Under the pieces are notes generated by a model, which saw nothing but the letters and a program-made list of their open reading frames with translations, was not told the origin of the DNA and made no database searches. A program made the position numbers and the translations under genes. A DNA stretch of 64,000 nucleotides from Streptococcus oralis. Lineage in GTDB: Bacteria > Bacillota > Bacilli > Lactobacillales > Streptococcaceae. Shown here piece by piece: positions 16,772 to 26,146 of this stretch; position 1 is the first letter of the stretch; the number at the start of each line of letters is the position of its first letter. The DNA lies in assembly GCF_019929345.1 (NCBI RefSeq), contig NZ_JAHZPJ010000011.1, positions 1 to 64,000 of the forward strand, written 5' to 3'.

Positions 16772-17128
16772 GTGATTTCTAAACCAGATAAAAACAAACT
16801 CCGCCAAAAACGCCACCGTCGCGTTCGCGGAAAACTCTCTGGAACTGCTGATCGCCCACGTTTGAACGTATTCCGTTCTAATACAGGCATCTACGCTCAA
16901 GTGATTGATGACGTAGCGGGTGTAACGCTCGCAAGTGCTTCAACTCTTGACAAAGAAGTTTCAAAAGGAACTAAAACTGAACAAGCCGTTGCTGTCGGTA
17001 AACTCGTTGCAGAACGTGCAAGTGCTAAAGGTATTTCAGAAGTGGTGTTCGACCGCGGTGGATATCTATATCACGGACGTGTGAAAGCTTTGGCTGATGC
17101 AGCTCGTGAAAACGGATTGAAATTCTAA
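16772..17128 (+). CDS. rplR: 50S ribosomal protein L18
   Basis: 118 aa using GTG at 16772 behind AAGAGGTGAAAACT, which gives the family start [21 protein letters not shown]. The frame stays open to 16733, but that extension has no RBS. L18 binds 5S rRNA. The C-terminal [28 protein letters not shown] is diagnostic. Confidence 0.96.
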   Translation: MISKPDKNKLRQKRHRRVRGKLSGTADRPRLNVFRSNTGIYAQVIDDVAGVTLASASTLDKEVSKGTKTEQAVAVGKLVAERASAKGISEVVFDRGGYLYHGRVKALADAARENGLKF

Positions 17129-17145
17129 TAGGAGGACACTAGAAA

Positions 17146-17640
17146 ATGGCATTTAAAGACAATGCAGTTGAATTTGAAGAACGCGTAGTTGCTGTCAACC
17201 GTGTTACAAAAGTTGTTAAAGGTGGACGTCGTCTTCGTTTCGCAGCTCTTGTTGTTGTTGGTGACCACAATGGCCGCGTAGGATTTGGTACTGGTAAAGC
17301 TCAAGAAGTTCCAGAAGCAATCCGCAAAGCAGTAGAAGATGCTAAGAAAAACTTGATTGAAGTTCCTATGGTTGGAACAACAATCCCACACGAAGTTCTT
17401 TCAGAATTTGGTGGAGCTAAAGTATTGTTGAAACCTGCTGTAGAAGGTTCTGGAGTTGCCGCTGGTGGTGCAGTTCGTGCCGTTGTGGAATTGGCAGGTG
17501 TGGCAGATATTACATCTAAATCACTTGGTTCTAACACTCCAATCAACATTGTTCGTGCAACTGTTGAAGGTTTGAAACAATTGAAACGCGCTGAAGAAGT
17601 TGCTGCCCTTCGTGGTATTTCAGTTTCTGATTTGGCATAA
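17146..17640 (+). CDS. rpsE: 30S ribosomal protein S5
   Basis: 164 aa. S5 lies at the mRNA entry site and affects fidelity. The conserved double-stranded-RNA-binding region [24 protein letters not shown] (about residues 17-40) is intact, including the loop where spectinomycin-resistance changes occur. Overall length is normal. RBS AGGAGGACAC. Confidence 0.97.
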   Translation: MAFKDNAVEFEERVVAVNRVTKVVKGGRRLRFAALVVVGDHNGRVGFGTGKAQEVPEAIRKAVEDAKKNLIEVPMVGTTIPHEVLSEFGGAKVLLKPAVEGSGVAAGGAVRAVVELAGVADITSKSLGSNTPINIVRATVEGLKQLKRAEEVAALRGISVSDLA

Positions 17641-17653
17641 GAAAGGGGATAAA

Positions 17654-17836
17654 ATGGCTCAAATTAAAATTACTTTGACTAAGTCTCCAATCGGACGCAT
17701 TCCATCACAACGTAAAACTGTTGTAGCACTTGGACTTGGCAAATTGAACAGCTCTGTTATCAAAGAAGATAACGCTGCTATCCGTGGTATGATCACTGCA
17801 GTATCTCACTTGGTAACAGTTGAAGAAGTAAACTAA
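17654..17836 (+). CDS. rpmD: 50S ribosomal protein L30
   Basis: 60 aa from the ATG at 17654 ([23 protein letters not shown]). The frame extends upstream into rpsE but without an RBS; GAAAGGGGAT precedes this ATG. Small alpha/beta 50S protein. The C-terminus [11 protein letters not shown] is typical. Confidence 0.95.
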   Translation: MAQIKITLTKSPIGRIPSQRKTVVALGLGKLNSSVIKEDNAAIRGMITAVSHLVTVEEVN

Positions 17837-17841
17837 TGAAT

Positions 17842-17957
17842 TTTTAGGGGATGTGGCAATACTCATCCCCTAAAACTAGATATAGTCATCTAAGATGACG
17901 AATGTATAGGCGAGTTGATAAGGGAGACAACCTTTTCTCTCTTATCGGCGCTAGCAT
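17842..17957 (+). other. Three tandem hairpins in the rpmD-rplO spacer
   Basis: A perfect 12-bp stem TTTTAGGGGATG/CATCCCCTAAAA (17842-17875), then GTCATC-TAA-GATGAC, then GATAAGGGAGA/TCTCTCTTATC around 17918-17946. None ends in a T-run. They fill the 145-bp spacer and probably affect processing or relative expression of rplO-secY. Confidence 0.6.
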
Positions 17958-17981
17958 TTTACAAAAGAGGAGAAAATAACA

Positions 17982-18422
17982 ATGAAACTTCATGAATTAA
18001 AACCTGCAGAAGGTTCTCGTAAAGTACGTAACCGTGTTGGTCGTGGTACTTCATCAGGTAACGGTAAAACATCTGGTCGCGGTCAAAAAGGTCAAAAAGC
18101 TCGTAGCGGTGGCGTAGTTCGCCTTGGTTTTGAAGGTGGACAAACTCCATTGTTCCGTCGTCTTCCAAAACGTGGATTCACTAACATCAACGCTAAGGAA
18201 TACGCAATTGTAAACCTTGACCAATTGAATGTCTTTGAAGATGGTACTGAAGTTACTCCAGTTGTTCTTATCGAAGCAGGAATTGTAAAGGCTGAAAAAT
18301 CAGGTGTTAAAATTCTTGGTAACGGTGAGTTGACTAAGAAATTGTCTGTGAAAGCAGCTAAATTCTCTAAATCAGCTGAGGAAGCTATCACTGCTAAAGG
18401 TGGTTCAGTAGAAGTCATCTAA
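17982..18422 (+). CDS. rplO: 50S ribosomal protein L15
   Basis: 146 aa. The glycine/arginine-rich N-terminal extension ([31 protein letters not shown] as a whole spans about residues 15-45) threads into the 50S core; it is followed by [18 protein letters not shown]. The gene begins 145 bp after rpmD and 12 bp before secY. Confidence 0.96.
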   Translation: MKLHELKPAEGSRKVRNRVGRGTSSGNGKTSGRGQKGQKARSGGVVRLGFEGGQTPLFRRLPKRGFTNINAKEYAIVNLDQLNVFEDGTEVTPVVLIEAGIVKAEKSGVKILGNGELTKKLSVKAAKFSKSAEEAITAKGGSVEVI

Positions 18423-18434
18423 GAGAGGTGACCT

Positions 18435-19745
18435 ATGTTTTTTAAATTATTAAAAGAGGCTCTCAAGGTTAAACAAGTTCGATCAAAAATTCTCTTTACG
18501 ATTTTTATCATTCTTGTTTTCCGTGTTGGGACTAGTATTACTGTTCCGGGGGTGAATGCAAAAAGTTTAGAAGCTCTCAGTGGTTTATCTTTCTTAAACA
18601 TGCTTAGTCTTGTTTCAGGGAATGCCATGAAGAACTTCTCCGTTTTTGCACTTGGTGTAAGTCCGTACATCACTGCTTCTATCGTTGTCCAATTGTTACA
18701 AATGGATATTTTACCAAAGTTTGTAGAATGGGGCAAACAAGGAGAAGTAGGTCGAAGAAAATTGAACCAAGCGACTCGCTATATTGCGCTTGTACTTGCT
18801 TTTGTACAATCAGTGGGTATTACAGCTGGTTTTAACACTCTTTCGGGTGCGAAGTTATTGACAACTGACCTTACACCACAAGTTTTTGTTACGATTGGTA
18901 TTATTCTTACTGCTGGAAGTATGATTGTGACTTGGCTAGGGGAACAAATTACTGATAAGGGATATGGTAATGGAGTGTCTATGATTATCTTTGCAGGGAT
19001 TGTAGCCTCAATCCCAGAGATGATTCATAGTATCTATGTTGACTATTTTGTCAATGTTCCAAGTAGTCGTTTGAATTCGTCTATAATCTTTGTCGCTATC
19101 CTAGTCGTCGCTGTTTTGTTGATTATCTATTTTACAACTTATGTACAGCAAGCAGAATATAAAATTCCAATTCAATATACAAAACTTGCTCAAGGTGCTC
19201 CATCCAGCTCTTATCTTCCTTTGAAGGTTAATCCTGCTGGTGTTATCCCAGTTATCTTTGCAAGCTCGATTACAGCTGCGCCAGCAGCCATCTTCCAATT
19301 TGTAAGTGCCATGGGTTACAACGCATCTTGGGTACGAACAGCCCAGTCGCTTCTTGCGACAACAACCATTAGTGGTATCTTTACCTATGCTCTCTTGATT
19401 ATTCTCTTTACTTTCTTTTATACATTTGTACAAATAAATCCTGAAAAAACAGCAGAGAATTTACAAAAGAGTGGAGCCTATATCCATGGTGTTCGCCCAG
19501 GTAAAGGTACTGAAGAGTTTATGTCAAAACTTCTTCGTCGCCTTGCAACCGTTGGCTCCCTTTTCCTAGGGGTCATTTCCATCATGCCAATTGTAGCAAA
19601 AGATGTTTTTGGACTTTCAGAAGCCGTTGCTTTTGGGGGAACTAGCCTTTTGATTATCATTTCGACAGGAATTGAGGGAATCAAACAGTTGGAAGGTTAT
19701 CTATTGAAACGAAAATATGTTGGTTTTATGAATACAACAGAATAG
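18435..19745 (+). CDS. secY: Protein translocase channel subunit SecY
   Basis: 436 aa, ten transmembrane helices, pore of the Sec translocon in the cytoplasmic membrane. Signature segments GVSPYITASIVVQLLQMD (helix 2), WLGEQITDKGYGNGVSMIIF and the cytoplasmic loop before YLLKRKYVGFMNTTE are present. Start ATG behind AGAGAGGTGACCT. Located as usual between rplO and adk; adk follows after a structured 161-bp gap. Confidence 0.98.
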   Translation: MFFKLLKEALKVKQVRSKILFTIFIILVFRVGTSITVPGVNAKSLEALSGLSFLNMLSLVSGNAMKNFSVFALGVSPYITASIVVQLLQMDILPKFVEWGKQGEVGRRKLNQATRYIALVLAFVQSVGITAGFNTLSGAKLLTTDLTPQVFVTIGIILTAGSMIVTWLGEQITDKGYGNGVSMIIFAGIVASIPEMIHSIYVDYFVNVPSSRLNSSIIFVAILVVAVLLIIYFTTYVQQAEYKIPIQYTKLAQGAPSSSYLPLKVNPAGVIPVIFASSITAAPAAIFQFVSAMGYNASWVRTAQSLLATTTISGIFTYALLIILFTFFYTFVQINPEKTAENLQKSGAYIHGVRPGKGTEEFMSKLLRRLATVGSLFLGVISIMPIVAKDVFGLSEAVAFGGTSLLIIISTGIEGIKQLEGYLLKRKYVGFMNTTE

Positions 19746-19880
19746 AAGCAAATCTTGTTCGACAGAGAATAAGATGGCTCAGAGAGTGGAGTATGAAGGT
19801 CTGTCTATCAGAGAGATTTTCGTCTCCCCTCTTCTATTTTGTTTTTAAATAGGGGTTGAAATAAGTTTTCTGCTTCTATT
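19741..19880 (+). other. Structured spacer between secY and adk
   Basis: Ten-bp outer inverted repeat AATAGAAGCA (19741-19750, overlapping the secY stop) and TGCTTCTATT (19871-19880). Inside are ATCTTGTTC/GAATAAGAT, GACAGA/TCTGTC and CCCC/GGGG pairings. No T-run follows the outer stem. It looks like a closed multi-branch RNA fold; its role is unknown. Confidence 0.5.
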
Positions 19881-19906
19881 TAAATACAAAATAAGGAGAT
19901 CCTATC

Positions 19907-20545
19907 ATGAATCTTTTGATTATGGGCTTACCTGGAGCAGGTAAGGGAACGCAAGCAGCTAAAATTGTGGAACAATTTCACGTGGCACACATTTCAACTG
20001 GAGATATGTTCCGTGCTGCTATGGCAAATCAAACTGAAATGGGTGTACTTGCAAAGTCATACATTGATAAAGGTGAGTTGGTTCCAGATGAAGTTACAAA
20101 TGGAATTGTTAAAGAACGCCTTTCACAGGATGATATCAAAGAAACAGGTTTCTTGTTGGATGGTTACCCACGTACTATCGAACAAGCTCATGCTTTAGAC
20201 AAAACATTGGCTGAACTTGGTATTGAACTTGAAGGTGTGATTAATATCGAAGTGAACCCAGATTGTCTTTTGGAACGTTTGAGTGGCCGTATTATCCACC
20301 GCGAAACAGGTGAAACCTTCCACAAAGTTTTCAACCCACCAGTTGACTACAAAGAAGAAGATTATTACCAACGTGAGGATGACAAACCTGAGACAGTGAA
20401 GCGTCGTTTGGATGTCAATATCGCTCAAGGTGAACCAATCATTGCTCACTACCGTGCTAAAGGATTAGTCCACGATATCGAAGGAAATCAAGATATCAAC
20501 GATGTGTTTAAAGACATCGAAAAAGTATTGACAAATTTGAAATAA
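19907..20545 (+). CDS. adk: Adenylate kinase
   Basis: 212 aa. Converts ATP + AMP to 2 ADP. The P-loop [10 protein letters not shown] is at residues 7-16; the AMP-binding region has STGDMFR and [10 protein letters not shown]. The LID ([19 protein letters not shown], about residues 126-144) lacks the four cysteines of zinc-type enzymes, so this is the non-zinc form. ATG behind AAGGAGATCCT. Confidence 0.98.
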   Translation: MNLLIMGLPGAGKGTQAAKIVEQFHVAHISTGDMFRAAMANQTEMGVLAKSYIDKGELVPDEVTNGIVKERLSQDDIKETGFLLDGYPRTIEQAHALDKTLAELGIELEGVINIEVNPDCLLERLSGRIIHRETGETFHKVFNPPVDYKEEDYYQREDDKPETVKRRLDVNIAQGEPIIAHYRAKGLVHDIEGNQDINDVFKDIEKVLTNLK

Positions 20546-20559
20546 AGCGTTTTTCACAC

Positions 20560-20588
20560 TTGCAAAAAATCGCTACAAATGTTATACT
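20560..20588 (+). promoter_or_regulatory. Internal promoter before infA
   Basis: TTGCAA (20560-20565), 17-bp spacer, TATACT (20583-20588). Predicted start near 20595, giving a leader of about 65 nt with a small CTCTG-TTTT-CAGAG hairpin. It can drive infA-rpmJ-rpsM-rpsK-rpoA-rplQ separately from the main operon promoter. Confidence 0.8.
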
Positions 20589-20661
20589 GAGATAGTCTGA
20601 CTTATAATTGTTGTCTCTGTTTTCAGAGGCATCGAATCGAAATTTATGGAGGTGCTTTTGC

Positions 20662-20880
20662 GTGGCAAAAGACGATGTGATTGAAGTTGAAGGCAAAGTA
20701 GTCGATACAATGCCTAACGCAATGTTTACGGTTGAACTTGAAAATGGACATCAGATTTTAGCAACAGTTTCTGGTAAAATTCGTAAAAACTATATTCGTA
20801 TTTTAGCGGGAGATCGTGTTACTGTCGAGATGAGTCCATATGACTTGACACGTGGACGTATCACTTACCGCTTTAAATAA
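20662..20880 (+). CDS. infA: Translation initiation factor IF-1
   Basis: 72 aa, S1/OB-fold protein that occupies the 30S A site during initiation. GTG start at 20662 behind ATGGAGGTGC gives [21 protein letters not shown]; the frame continues upstream without homology. The C-terminus [16 protein letters not shown] is diagnostic. First gene behind the internal TTGCAA promoter. Confidence 0.97.
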   Translation: MAKDDVIEVEGKVVDTMPNAMFTVELENGHQILATVSGKIRKNYIRILAGDRVTVEMSPYDLTRGRITYRFK

Positions 20881-20904
20881 TCGAAAAACTTGGAGGGATA
20901 AGAA

Positions 20905-21021
20905 ATGAAAGTAAGACCATCGGTCAAACCAATTTGCGAATACTGTAAAGTAATTCGTCGTAATGGCCGTGTTATGGTAATTTGCCCAGCAAATCCAAAA
21001 CACAAACAACGTCAAGGATAA
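20905..21021 (+). CDS. rpmJ: 50S ribosomal protein L36
   Basis: 38 aa: [19 protein letters not shown] then [19 protein letters not shown]. The zinc ligands C11, C14, C27 and H33 are all present, so it is the zinc (C+) form. RBS TTGGAGGGATAA. It lies between infA and rpsM as usual. Confidence 0.97.
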
Positions 21022-21038
21022 GATAGAAAGGAGAAAAC

Positions 21039-21404
21039 ATGGCTCGTATTGCTGGAGTTGACATTCCAAATGACAAACGCGTAGTAATCTCATTGACTTA
21101 TGTTTATGGTATCGGACTTGCAACATCTAAGAAAATTTTGGCTGCTGCTGGAATCTCAGAAGATGTTCGTGTACGTGACCTTACATCAGATCAAGAAGAT
21201 GCTATCCGTCGTGAAGTAGATGCAATCAAAGTTGAAGGTGACCTTCGTCGTGAAGTAAACTTGAACATCAAACGTTTGATGGAAATCGGTTCATACCGTG
21301 GTATTCGTCACCGTCGTGGACTTCCTGTCCGTGGACAAAACACTAAAAACAACGCTCGCACTCGTAAAGGTAAAGCTGTTGCGATTGCTGGTAAGAAAAA
21401 ATAA
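21039..21404 (+). CDS. rpsM: 30S ribosomal protein S13
   Basis: 121 aa. S13 contacts P-site tRNA and forms bridges to the 50S. It starts [25 protein letters not shown]; the C-terminal tail [28 protein letters not shown] is the tRNA-contacting extension. RBS AAAGGAGAAAAC. Confidence 0.97.
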
Positions 21405-21421
21405 TATAGGAGGTAAAAGTC

Positions 21422-21805
21422 TTGGCTAAACCAACACGTAAACGTCGTGTGAAAAAGAATATCGAATCTGGTATTGCTCATATTCACGCTACATTTAATA
21501 ACACTATTGTTATGATTACTGATGTGCATGGTAATGCAATCGCTTGGTCATCAGCTGGTGCTCTTGGTTTCAAAGGTTCTCGTAAATCTACACCATTCGC
21601 TGCTCAAATGGCTTCTGAAGCTGCTGCTAAATCTGCACAAGAACACGGTCTTAAATCAGTTGAAGTTACTGTAAAAGGTCCAGGTTCTGGTCGTGAGTCA
21701 GCTATTCGTGCGCTTGCTGCCGCTGGTCTTGAAGTAACAGCAATTCGTGATGTGACTCCAGTGCCACACAATGGTGCTCGTCCTCCAAAACGTCGCCGTG
21801 TATAA
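21422..21805 (+). CDS. rpsK: 30S ribosomal protein S11
   Basis: 127 aa using a TTG start at 21422 behind TAGGAGGTAAAAGTC; no nearby ATG gives the family N-terminus ([20 protein letters not shown]). S11 lies on the 30S platform near the mRNA exit. The C-terminal signature [17 protein letters not shown] is complete. Confidence 0.96.
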
Positions 21806-21847
21806 TCATTGCATTACACTGCTTTTCGTTTAAGAGGGAGTAACTAA

Positions 21848-22783
21848 ATGATCGAGTTTGAAAAACCAAATATAACAAAAATTGATGAAAATAAAGATTA
21901 TGGCAAGTTTGTAATCGAACCACTTGAACGTGGCTATGGTACAACTCTTGGTAACTCTCTTCGTCGTGTACTACTAGCTTCTCTACCAGGAGCGGCAGTG
22001 ACATCTATCAACATTGAAGGTGTCTTGCATGAGTTCGACACAGTTCCAGGTGTTCGTGAAGATGTGATGCAAATCATTTTGAACATTAAAGGGATTGCAG
22101 TGAAATCATACGTTGAAGACGAAAAAATCATTGAGCTTGACGTTGAAGGTCCTGCTGAAATTACAGCTGGAGATATTTTGACTGACAGTGATATTGAAAT
22201 TGTAAATTCAGATCATTATCTCTTTACAATCAGTGAAGGTTCTTCTCTAAAAGCGACAATGACTGTTAACAGTGGTCGTGGATATGTACCTGCTGATGAA
22301 AACAAAAAAGATAATGCACCAGTTGGAACACTTGCTGTAGATTCTATTTATACACCAGTTACAAAAGTCAACTATCAAGTTGAGCCTGCTCGTGTAGGTA
22401 GCAATGATGGATTTGACAAATTAACCCTTGAAATCTTGACTAATGGAACAATTATTCCAGAAGATGCTTTAGGGCTTTCAGCACGTATCTTGACAGAACA
22501 TCTTGATTTGTTTACAAATCTTACTGAGATTGCTAAGTCAACTGAAGTGATGAAAGAAGCTGATACTGAATCTGACGATCGTATTTTGGATCGTACGATT
22601 GAGGAACTGGACTTGTCTGTGCGTTCATACAACTGTTTGAAACGTGCCGGTATCAACACTGTGCATGATTTGACAGAAAAATCTGAAGCAGAGATGATGA
22701 AAGTACGAAATCTTGGACGCAAGAGTTTGGAAGAAGTGAAACTCAAACTCATTGACTTGGGTCTTGGATTAAAAGATAAATAA
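21848..22783 (+). CDS. rpoA: RNA polymerase alpha subunit
   Basis: 311 aa. The N-terminal domain (residues 1 to about 230, with [26 protein letters not shown] for dimerisation) assembles RNA polymerase; the C-terminal domain ([22 protein letters not shown] … [15 protein letters not shown]) contacts UP elements and activators. Length and domains are normal. RBS AAGAGGGAGTAACTA. Confidence 0.98.
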   Translation: MIEFEKPNITKIDENKDYGKFVIEPLERGYGTTLGNSLRRVLLASLPGAAVTSINIEGVLHEFDTVPGVREDVMQIILNIKGIAVKSYVEDEKIIELDVEGPAEITAGDILTDSDIEIVNSDHYLFTISEGSSLKATMTVNSGRGYVPADENKKDNAPVGTLAVDSIYTPVTKVNYQVEPARVGSNDGFDKLTLEILTNGTIIPEDALGLSARILTEHLDLFTNLTEIAKSTEVMKEADTESDDRILDRTIEELDLSVRSYNCLKRAGINTVHDLTEKSEAEMMKVRNLGRKSLEEVKLKLIDLGLGLKDK

Positions 22784-22794
22784 AGGAGGAATAC

Positions 22795-23181
22795 ATGGCT
22801 TACCGTAAACTAGGACGCACTAGCTCACAACGTAAAGCAATGCTTCGCGATTTGACAACTGACCTTTTGATCAACGAATCAATCGTGACAACTGAAGCTC
22901 GTGCTAAAGAAATCCGTAAAACTGTTGAAAAAATGATTACTCTAGGTAAACGTGGTGATTTGCATGCACGTCGTCAAGCAGCTGCTTTCGTACGTAATGA
23001 AATCGCATCTGAAAACTATGATGAAGCAACTGATAAGTACACTTCTACTACAGCACTTCAAAAATTGTTCTCAGAAATCGCACCTCGTTATGCTGAACGT
23101 AACGGTGGATACACTCGTATCCTTAAAACTGAACCACGTCGTGGTGATGCTGCGCCAATGGCGATCATCGAATTAGTATAA
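22795..23181 (+). CDS. rplQ: 50S ribosomal protein L17
   Basis: 128 aa. [20 protein letters not shown] is the invariant start. It lies next to the tunnel exit and is the last gene of the operon. RBS AAGGAGGAATAC. A structured RNA region and a strong terminator follow. Confidence 0.97.
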   Translation: MAYRKLGRTSSQRKAMLRDLTTDLLINESIVTTEARAKEIRKTVEKMITLGKRGDLHARRQAAAFVRNEIASENYDEATDKYTSTTALQKLFSEIAPRYAERNGGYTRILKTEPRRGDAAPMAIIELV

Positions 23182-23197
23182 AATCATCAATTTTGTT

Positions 23198-23285
23198 GAG
23201 TGTTATGATGATGGAGTCTTGTGCTCTTAGTCTAGCTCTGGTCTACCGCTGGGACTTCGGTCCTAGCGGGAACACTCATCATCAT
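23198..23285 (+). other. Structured 3' RNA region after rplQ with alternative stems
   Basis: A 10-bp hairpin CCGCTGGGAC/GTCCTAGCGG with a UUCG loop (23246-23269, one G-U pair). Around it are two mutually exclusive outer stems: GAGTGTT (23198) with AACACTC (23271-23277), or ATGATGATG (23205) with CATCATCAT (23277-23285). Because the order of the arms is parallel they cannot both nest. No ORF is present. Function unknown. Confidence 0.55.
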
Positions 23286-23297
23286 TTGATAGGGTAG

Positions 23298-23356
23298 ACG
23301 CTTGTTTACGAAATTGTTTTTTGTTTAAGAACAACTTCGTAAGCAGGCGTTTTTTA
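23298..23356 (+). terminator. Terminator of the ribosomal operon
   Basis: Stem ACGCTTGTTTACGAA / TTCGTAAGCAGGCGT (only G-U deviations) followed by TTTTTT. It ends the S10-spc-alpha transcript before the ACT-domain gene. Confidence 0.9.
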
Positions 23357-23444
23357 GTATTTTTTTCGGAAATATGCTATACTAAGGAAAAAGAGAATCA
23401 AAAACGTTCAGTTTTTCTAATAATCGTAGAATGGGAGTCTAAAG

Positions 23445-23711
23445 ATGAAGGCTATTATTACAGTGGTTGGCAAGGACAAGGCTGGTATTGTTGCAGGTGT
23501 GGCTACCAAGATTGCAGAATTGGGTTTAAATATTGACGATATTTCTCAGACCGTTTTGGATGAATATTTCACGATGATGGCTGTCGTATCTAGTGATGAA
23601 AAACAGGATTTTACAACTCTGCGAAATGAGTTTGAAACTTTCGGTCAGACCTTGAATGTCAAAATCAATATTCAAAGTGCGGCGATTTTTGACGCTATGT
23701 ATAATATCTAG
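23445..23711 (+). CDS. ACT-domain protein (UPF0237)
   Basis: 88 aa, a single ACT domain (MKAIITVVGKDKAGIVAGVATKIAELGLNIDDIS), normally a small-molecule sensing fold; the ligand is unknown. A -10 box TATACT (23378-23383) lies upstream, and the RBS is weak (GGGAGTCTAAAG). It is 9 bp before the DUF711 gene; the pair is conserved across Firmicutes, so the ACT protein probably regulates or partners its neighbour. Confidence 0.9.
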   Translation: MKAIITVVGKDKAGIVAGVATKIAELGLNIDDISQTVLDEYFTMMAVVSSDEKQDFTTLRNEFETFGQTLNVKINIQSAAIFDAMYNI

Positions 23712-23720
23712 GAGGCGGCT

Positions 23721-25058
23721 ATGGATATTAGACAAGTTACAGAAACCATTGCCATGATCGAGGAGCAGAACTTCGATATCAGAACCATCACCATGGGGAT
23801 TTCCCTTTTGGACTGTATTGATCCTGACATCGAACGTGCTGCTGAAAAAATTTACCAAAAAATCACCACTAAAGCTGCAAATCTGGTGGCTGTTGGAGAT
23901 GAAATTGCTGCAGAACTTGGGATTCCTATTGTCAATAAACGGGTATCGGTGACTCCGATTTCTTTAATTGGTGCTGCGACTGATGCGACAGACTATCTTG
24001 TTTTGGCAAAGGCTCTTGATAAGGCTGCCAAGGAGATTGGTGTTGACTTTATTGGTGGATTCTCAGCTTTGGTACAAAAAGGCTACCAAAAAGGAGATGA
24101 AATTCTCATCAATTCTATCCCACGCGCTCTAGCTGAGACAGACAAGGTTTGTTCGTCTGTTAACATTGGCTCAACTAAGTCAGGCATCAACATGACTGCG
24201 GTCGCTGATATGGGACGTATCATCAAGGAAACAGCGAACTTATCAGATATGGGAGCGGCTAAGTTGGTCGTATTTGCTAACGCTGTTGAGGACAATCCTT
24301 TTATGGCGGGGGCCTTCCATGGTGTCGGTGAAGCAGATGTCATCATCAATGTTGGTGTTTCAGGTCCTGGTGTTGTCAAACGCGCCTTGGAGAAAGTTCG
24401 TGGTCAGAGTTTTGATGTAGTAGCGGAAACAGTCAAGAAAACAGCCTTCAAGATTACTCGTATCGGTCAGCTGGTCGGTCAAATGGCGAGCGAACGCCTT
24501 GGAGTTGACTTTGGGATTGTAGACCTAAGTTTGGCACCAACTCCTGCAGTTGGAGACTCTGTGGCACGTGTCCTTGAGGAAATGGGATTAGAAACAGTTG
24601 GTACGCATGGGACGACGGCTGCCCTCGCTCTTTTGAATGACCAAGTTAAGAAGGGTGGAGTGATGGCTTGTAACCAAGTCGGTGGCTTGTCAGGTGCTTT
24701 TATCCCCGTTTCTGAAGATGAGGGGATGATTGCTGCGGTGCAAAATGGCTCTCTGAATTTAGAGAAACTAGAAGCCATGACAGCTATCTGTTCTGTTGGA
24801 CTGGATATGATTGCCATTCCAGAAGATACGCCTGCTGAAACCATTGCAGCTATGATTGCGGATGAGGCGGCAATCGGTGTTATTAACATGAAAACGACAG
24901 CTGTTCGTATTATTCCAAAGGGCAAAGAAGGCGATATGATTGAGTTTGGTGGATTGCTAGGGACAGCTCCAGTGATGAAAGTCAACGGGGCTTCGTCTGT
25001 TGATTTCATTTCTCGCGGTGGGCAAATCCCAGCTCCAATCCATAGTTTTAAAAATTAA
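23721..25058 (+). CDS. PFL-like family protein (DUF711/UPF0210)
   Basis: 445 aa. Belongs to the DUF711 family, whose fold is related to pyruvate formate-lyase/ribonucleotide reductase barrels, but it lacks a recognisable C-terminal glycyl-radical motif, so radical chemistry is not supported by the sequence. Typical segments are [36 protein letters not shown] and [32 protein letters not shown]. Biochemical role unknown. It is followed by the ccnE-type small-RNA gene. Confidence 0.92.
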   Translation: MDIRQVTETIAMIEEQNFDIRTITMGISLLDCIDPDIERAAEKIYQKITTKAANLVAVGDEIAAELGIPIVNKRVSVTPISLIGAATDATDYLVLAKALDKAAKEIGVDFIGGFSALVQKGYQKGDEILINSIPRALAETDKVCSSVNIGSTKSGINMTAVADMGRIIKETANLSDMGAAKLVVFANAVEDNPFMAGAFHGVGEADVIINVGVSGPGVVKRALEKVRGQSFDVVAETVKKTAFKITRIGQLVGQMASERLGVDFGIVDLSLAPTPAVGDSVARVLEEMGLETVGTHGTTAALALLNDQVKKGGVMACNQVGGLSGAFIPVSEDEGMIAAVQNGSLNLEKLEAMTAICSVGLDMIAIPEDTPAETIAAMIADEAAIGVINMKTTAVRIIPKGKEGDMIEFGGLLGTAPVMKVNGASSVDFISRGGQIPAPIHSFKN

Positions 25059-25074
25059 TAAAAAAGAGAGAAGA

Positions 25075-25107
25075 TTTAAGTTGAGTTTAAGGATGACTGT
25101 GTATACT
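25075..25107 (+). promoter_or_regulatory. CiaR site and promoter of the first csRNA gene
   Basis: Direct repeat TTTAAG-TTGAG-TTTAAG (25075-25091), then 10 nt, then -10 TATACT (25102-25107). This matches the pneumococcal CiaR-activated promoter layout (TTTAAG-N5-TTTAAG, 10 bp from the -10 box). Confidence 0.88.
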
Positions 25108-25113
25108 ATAATC

Positions 25114-25208
25114 ATTAAATAAAGACCTCCTAACTTTATTTAATAGAAATCCTAAACTTTTTCATAATAATCTCCTAGGGAAGCTACCATGAGGGTAGCT
25201 TTTCTTTT
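25114..25208 (+). ncRNA. ccnE: CiaR-dependent small RNA, ccnE-type (csRNA)
   Basis: Predicted RNA of about 95 nt. 5' hairpin ATTAAATAAAG/CTTTATTTAAT (25114-25144) with loop ACCTCCTAA, which is complementary to Shine-Dalgarno sequences; a single-stranded middle containing TTTTTCATAATAATCTCC; 3' terminator AAGCTACC/GGGTAGCTT with a T-rich tail. The pyrimidine middle is the reverse complement of an initiation region (AGGAGATTATTATGAAAAA), fitting the known role of csRNAs in blocking translation of targets such as comC. Gene name by position (between the DUF711 gene and the phosphoglycerate-mutase-like gene) and by memory of the pneumococcal map. Confidence 0.88.
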
Positions 25209-25294
25209 GGGTAATTTACAAATGTTGGCTTTGCTTTTGAAAGCCGAATATTTCTTTGTTCCATGATATAATAGAAGAAAATGGAGGATAGAAA

Positions 25295-25990
25295 ATGTCT
25301 AAAGTAAGATTGTACTTGGTCCGTCATGGGAAAACGATGTTTAACACGATTGGACGTGCTCAGGGATGGAGTGATACGCCTCTGACCGCAGAAGGTGAGT
25401 TGGGAATTCATGAACTGGGAATTGGCTTGAGAGAGTCTGGTTTGCAGTTTGACCGCGCTTATTCCAGTGATTCAGGGCGCACCATTCAAACCATGGGAAT
25501 TATCCTAGAAGAACTTGGCTTGCAGGGGAAAATCCCTTACCGCATGGACAAGCGCATCAGAGAGTGGTGCTTTGGTAGTTTTGATGGGGCCTATGATGGG
25601 GATCTCTTTATGGGCTTGATTCCGAGAATTTTCAATGTAGACCATGTTCATCAGTTGTCCTATGCAGAGCTAGCAGAAGGCTTGGTAGAGGTTGATACAG
25701 CTGGCTGGGCTGAGGGTTGGGAAAAACTCAGTGGTCGAATCAAGGAAGGCTTTGAAGCGATTGCCAAAGAAATGGAAGAACAAGGTGGAGGCAATGCTCT
25801 CGTCGTAAGCCATGGAATGACCATTGGGACCATTGTTTATCTGATTAATGGCATGCATCCGCATGGTCTCGATAATGGTAGTGTGACGATCCTTGAATAT
25901 GAGGACGGGCAGTTTAGCGTAGAAGTTGTTGGTGACCGTAGTTACCGAGAACTAGGGCGTGAGAAGATGGAAGAGACAAATAATCAATAG
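25295..25990 (+). CDS. Histidine phosphatase (phosphoglycerate-mutase-like)
   Basis: 231 aa. The catalytic motif RHGKTMFN near residue 10 and the downstream VVSHGMTIGTIVYLI (second histidine) define a branch-1 histidine phosphatase. The sequence resembles the GpmB/CobC-type group more than glycolytic GpmA, so phosphatase rather than mutase activity is likely; the substrate is unknown. TATAAT (25267-25272) and AATGGAGGATAG precede the ATG. A terminator follows at 25994. Confidence 0.88.
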   Translation: MSKVRLYLVRHGKTMFNTIGRAQGWSDTPLTAEGELGIHELGIGLRESGLQFDRAYSSDSGRTIQTMGIILEELGLQGKIPYRMDKRIREWCFGSFDGAYDGDLFMGLIPRIFNVDHVHQLSYAELAEGLVEVDTAGWAEGWEKLSGRIKEGFEAIAKEMEEQGGGNALVVSHGMTIGTIVYLINGMHPHGLDNGSVTILEYEDGQFSVEVVGDRSYRELGREKMEETNNQ

Positions 25991-25993
25991 AAG

Positions 25994-26021
25994 TTAGCTC
26001 CGATTAGGAGCTAATTTTTTT
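25994..26021 (+). terminator. Terminator after the phosphatase gene
   Basis: TTAGCTCC-GATTA-GGAGCTAA followed by TTTTTTT. Confidence 0.92.
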
Positions 26022-26146
26022 CCTGTTAAATAAGTTGGATTTGCGACTCAGTATTTCTTGTTATCCAAGTCTAAAAGAACATTTCTCGTCTTTCAAATTC
26101 CCTCAAAAATGGTATAATAGTAACATCATAAAATTGGAGAAATAGC

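Noticed and set aside
25243..25250. GCCGAATA upstream of the phosphatase gene resembles a SigX box.
   Set aside because: No T-run precedes it in the right place, the RBS is 40 bp away, and a normal TATAAT lies between it and the gene.
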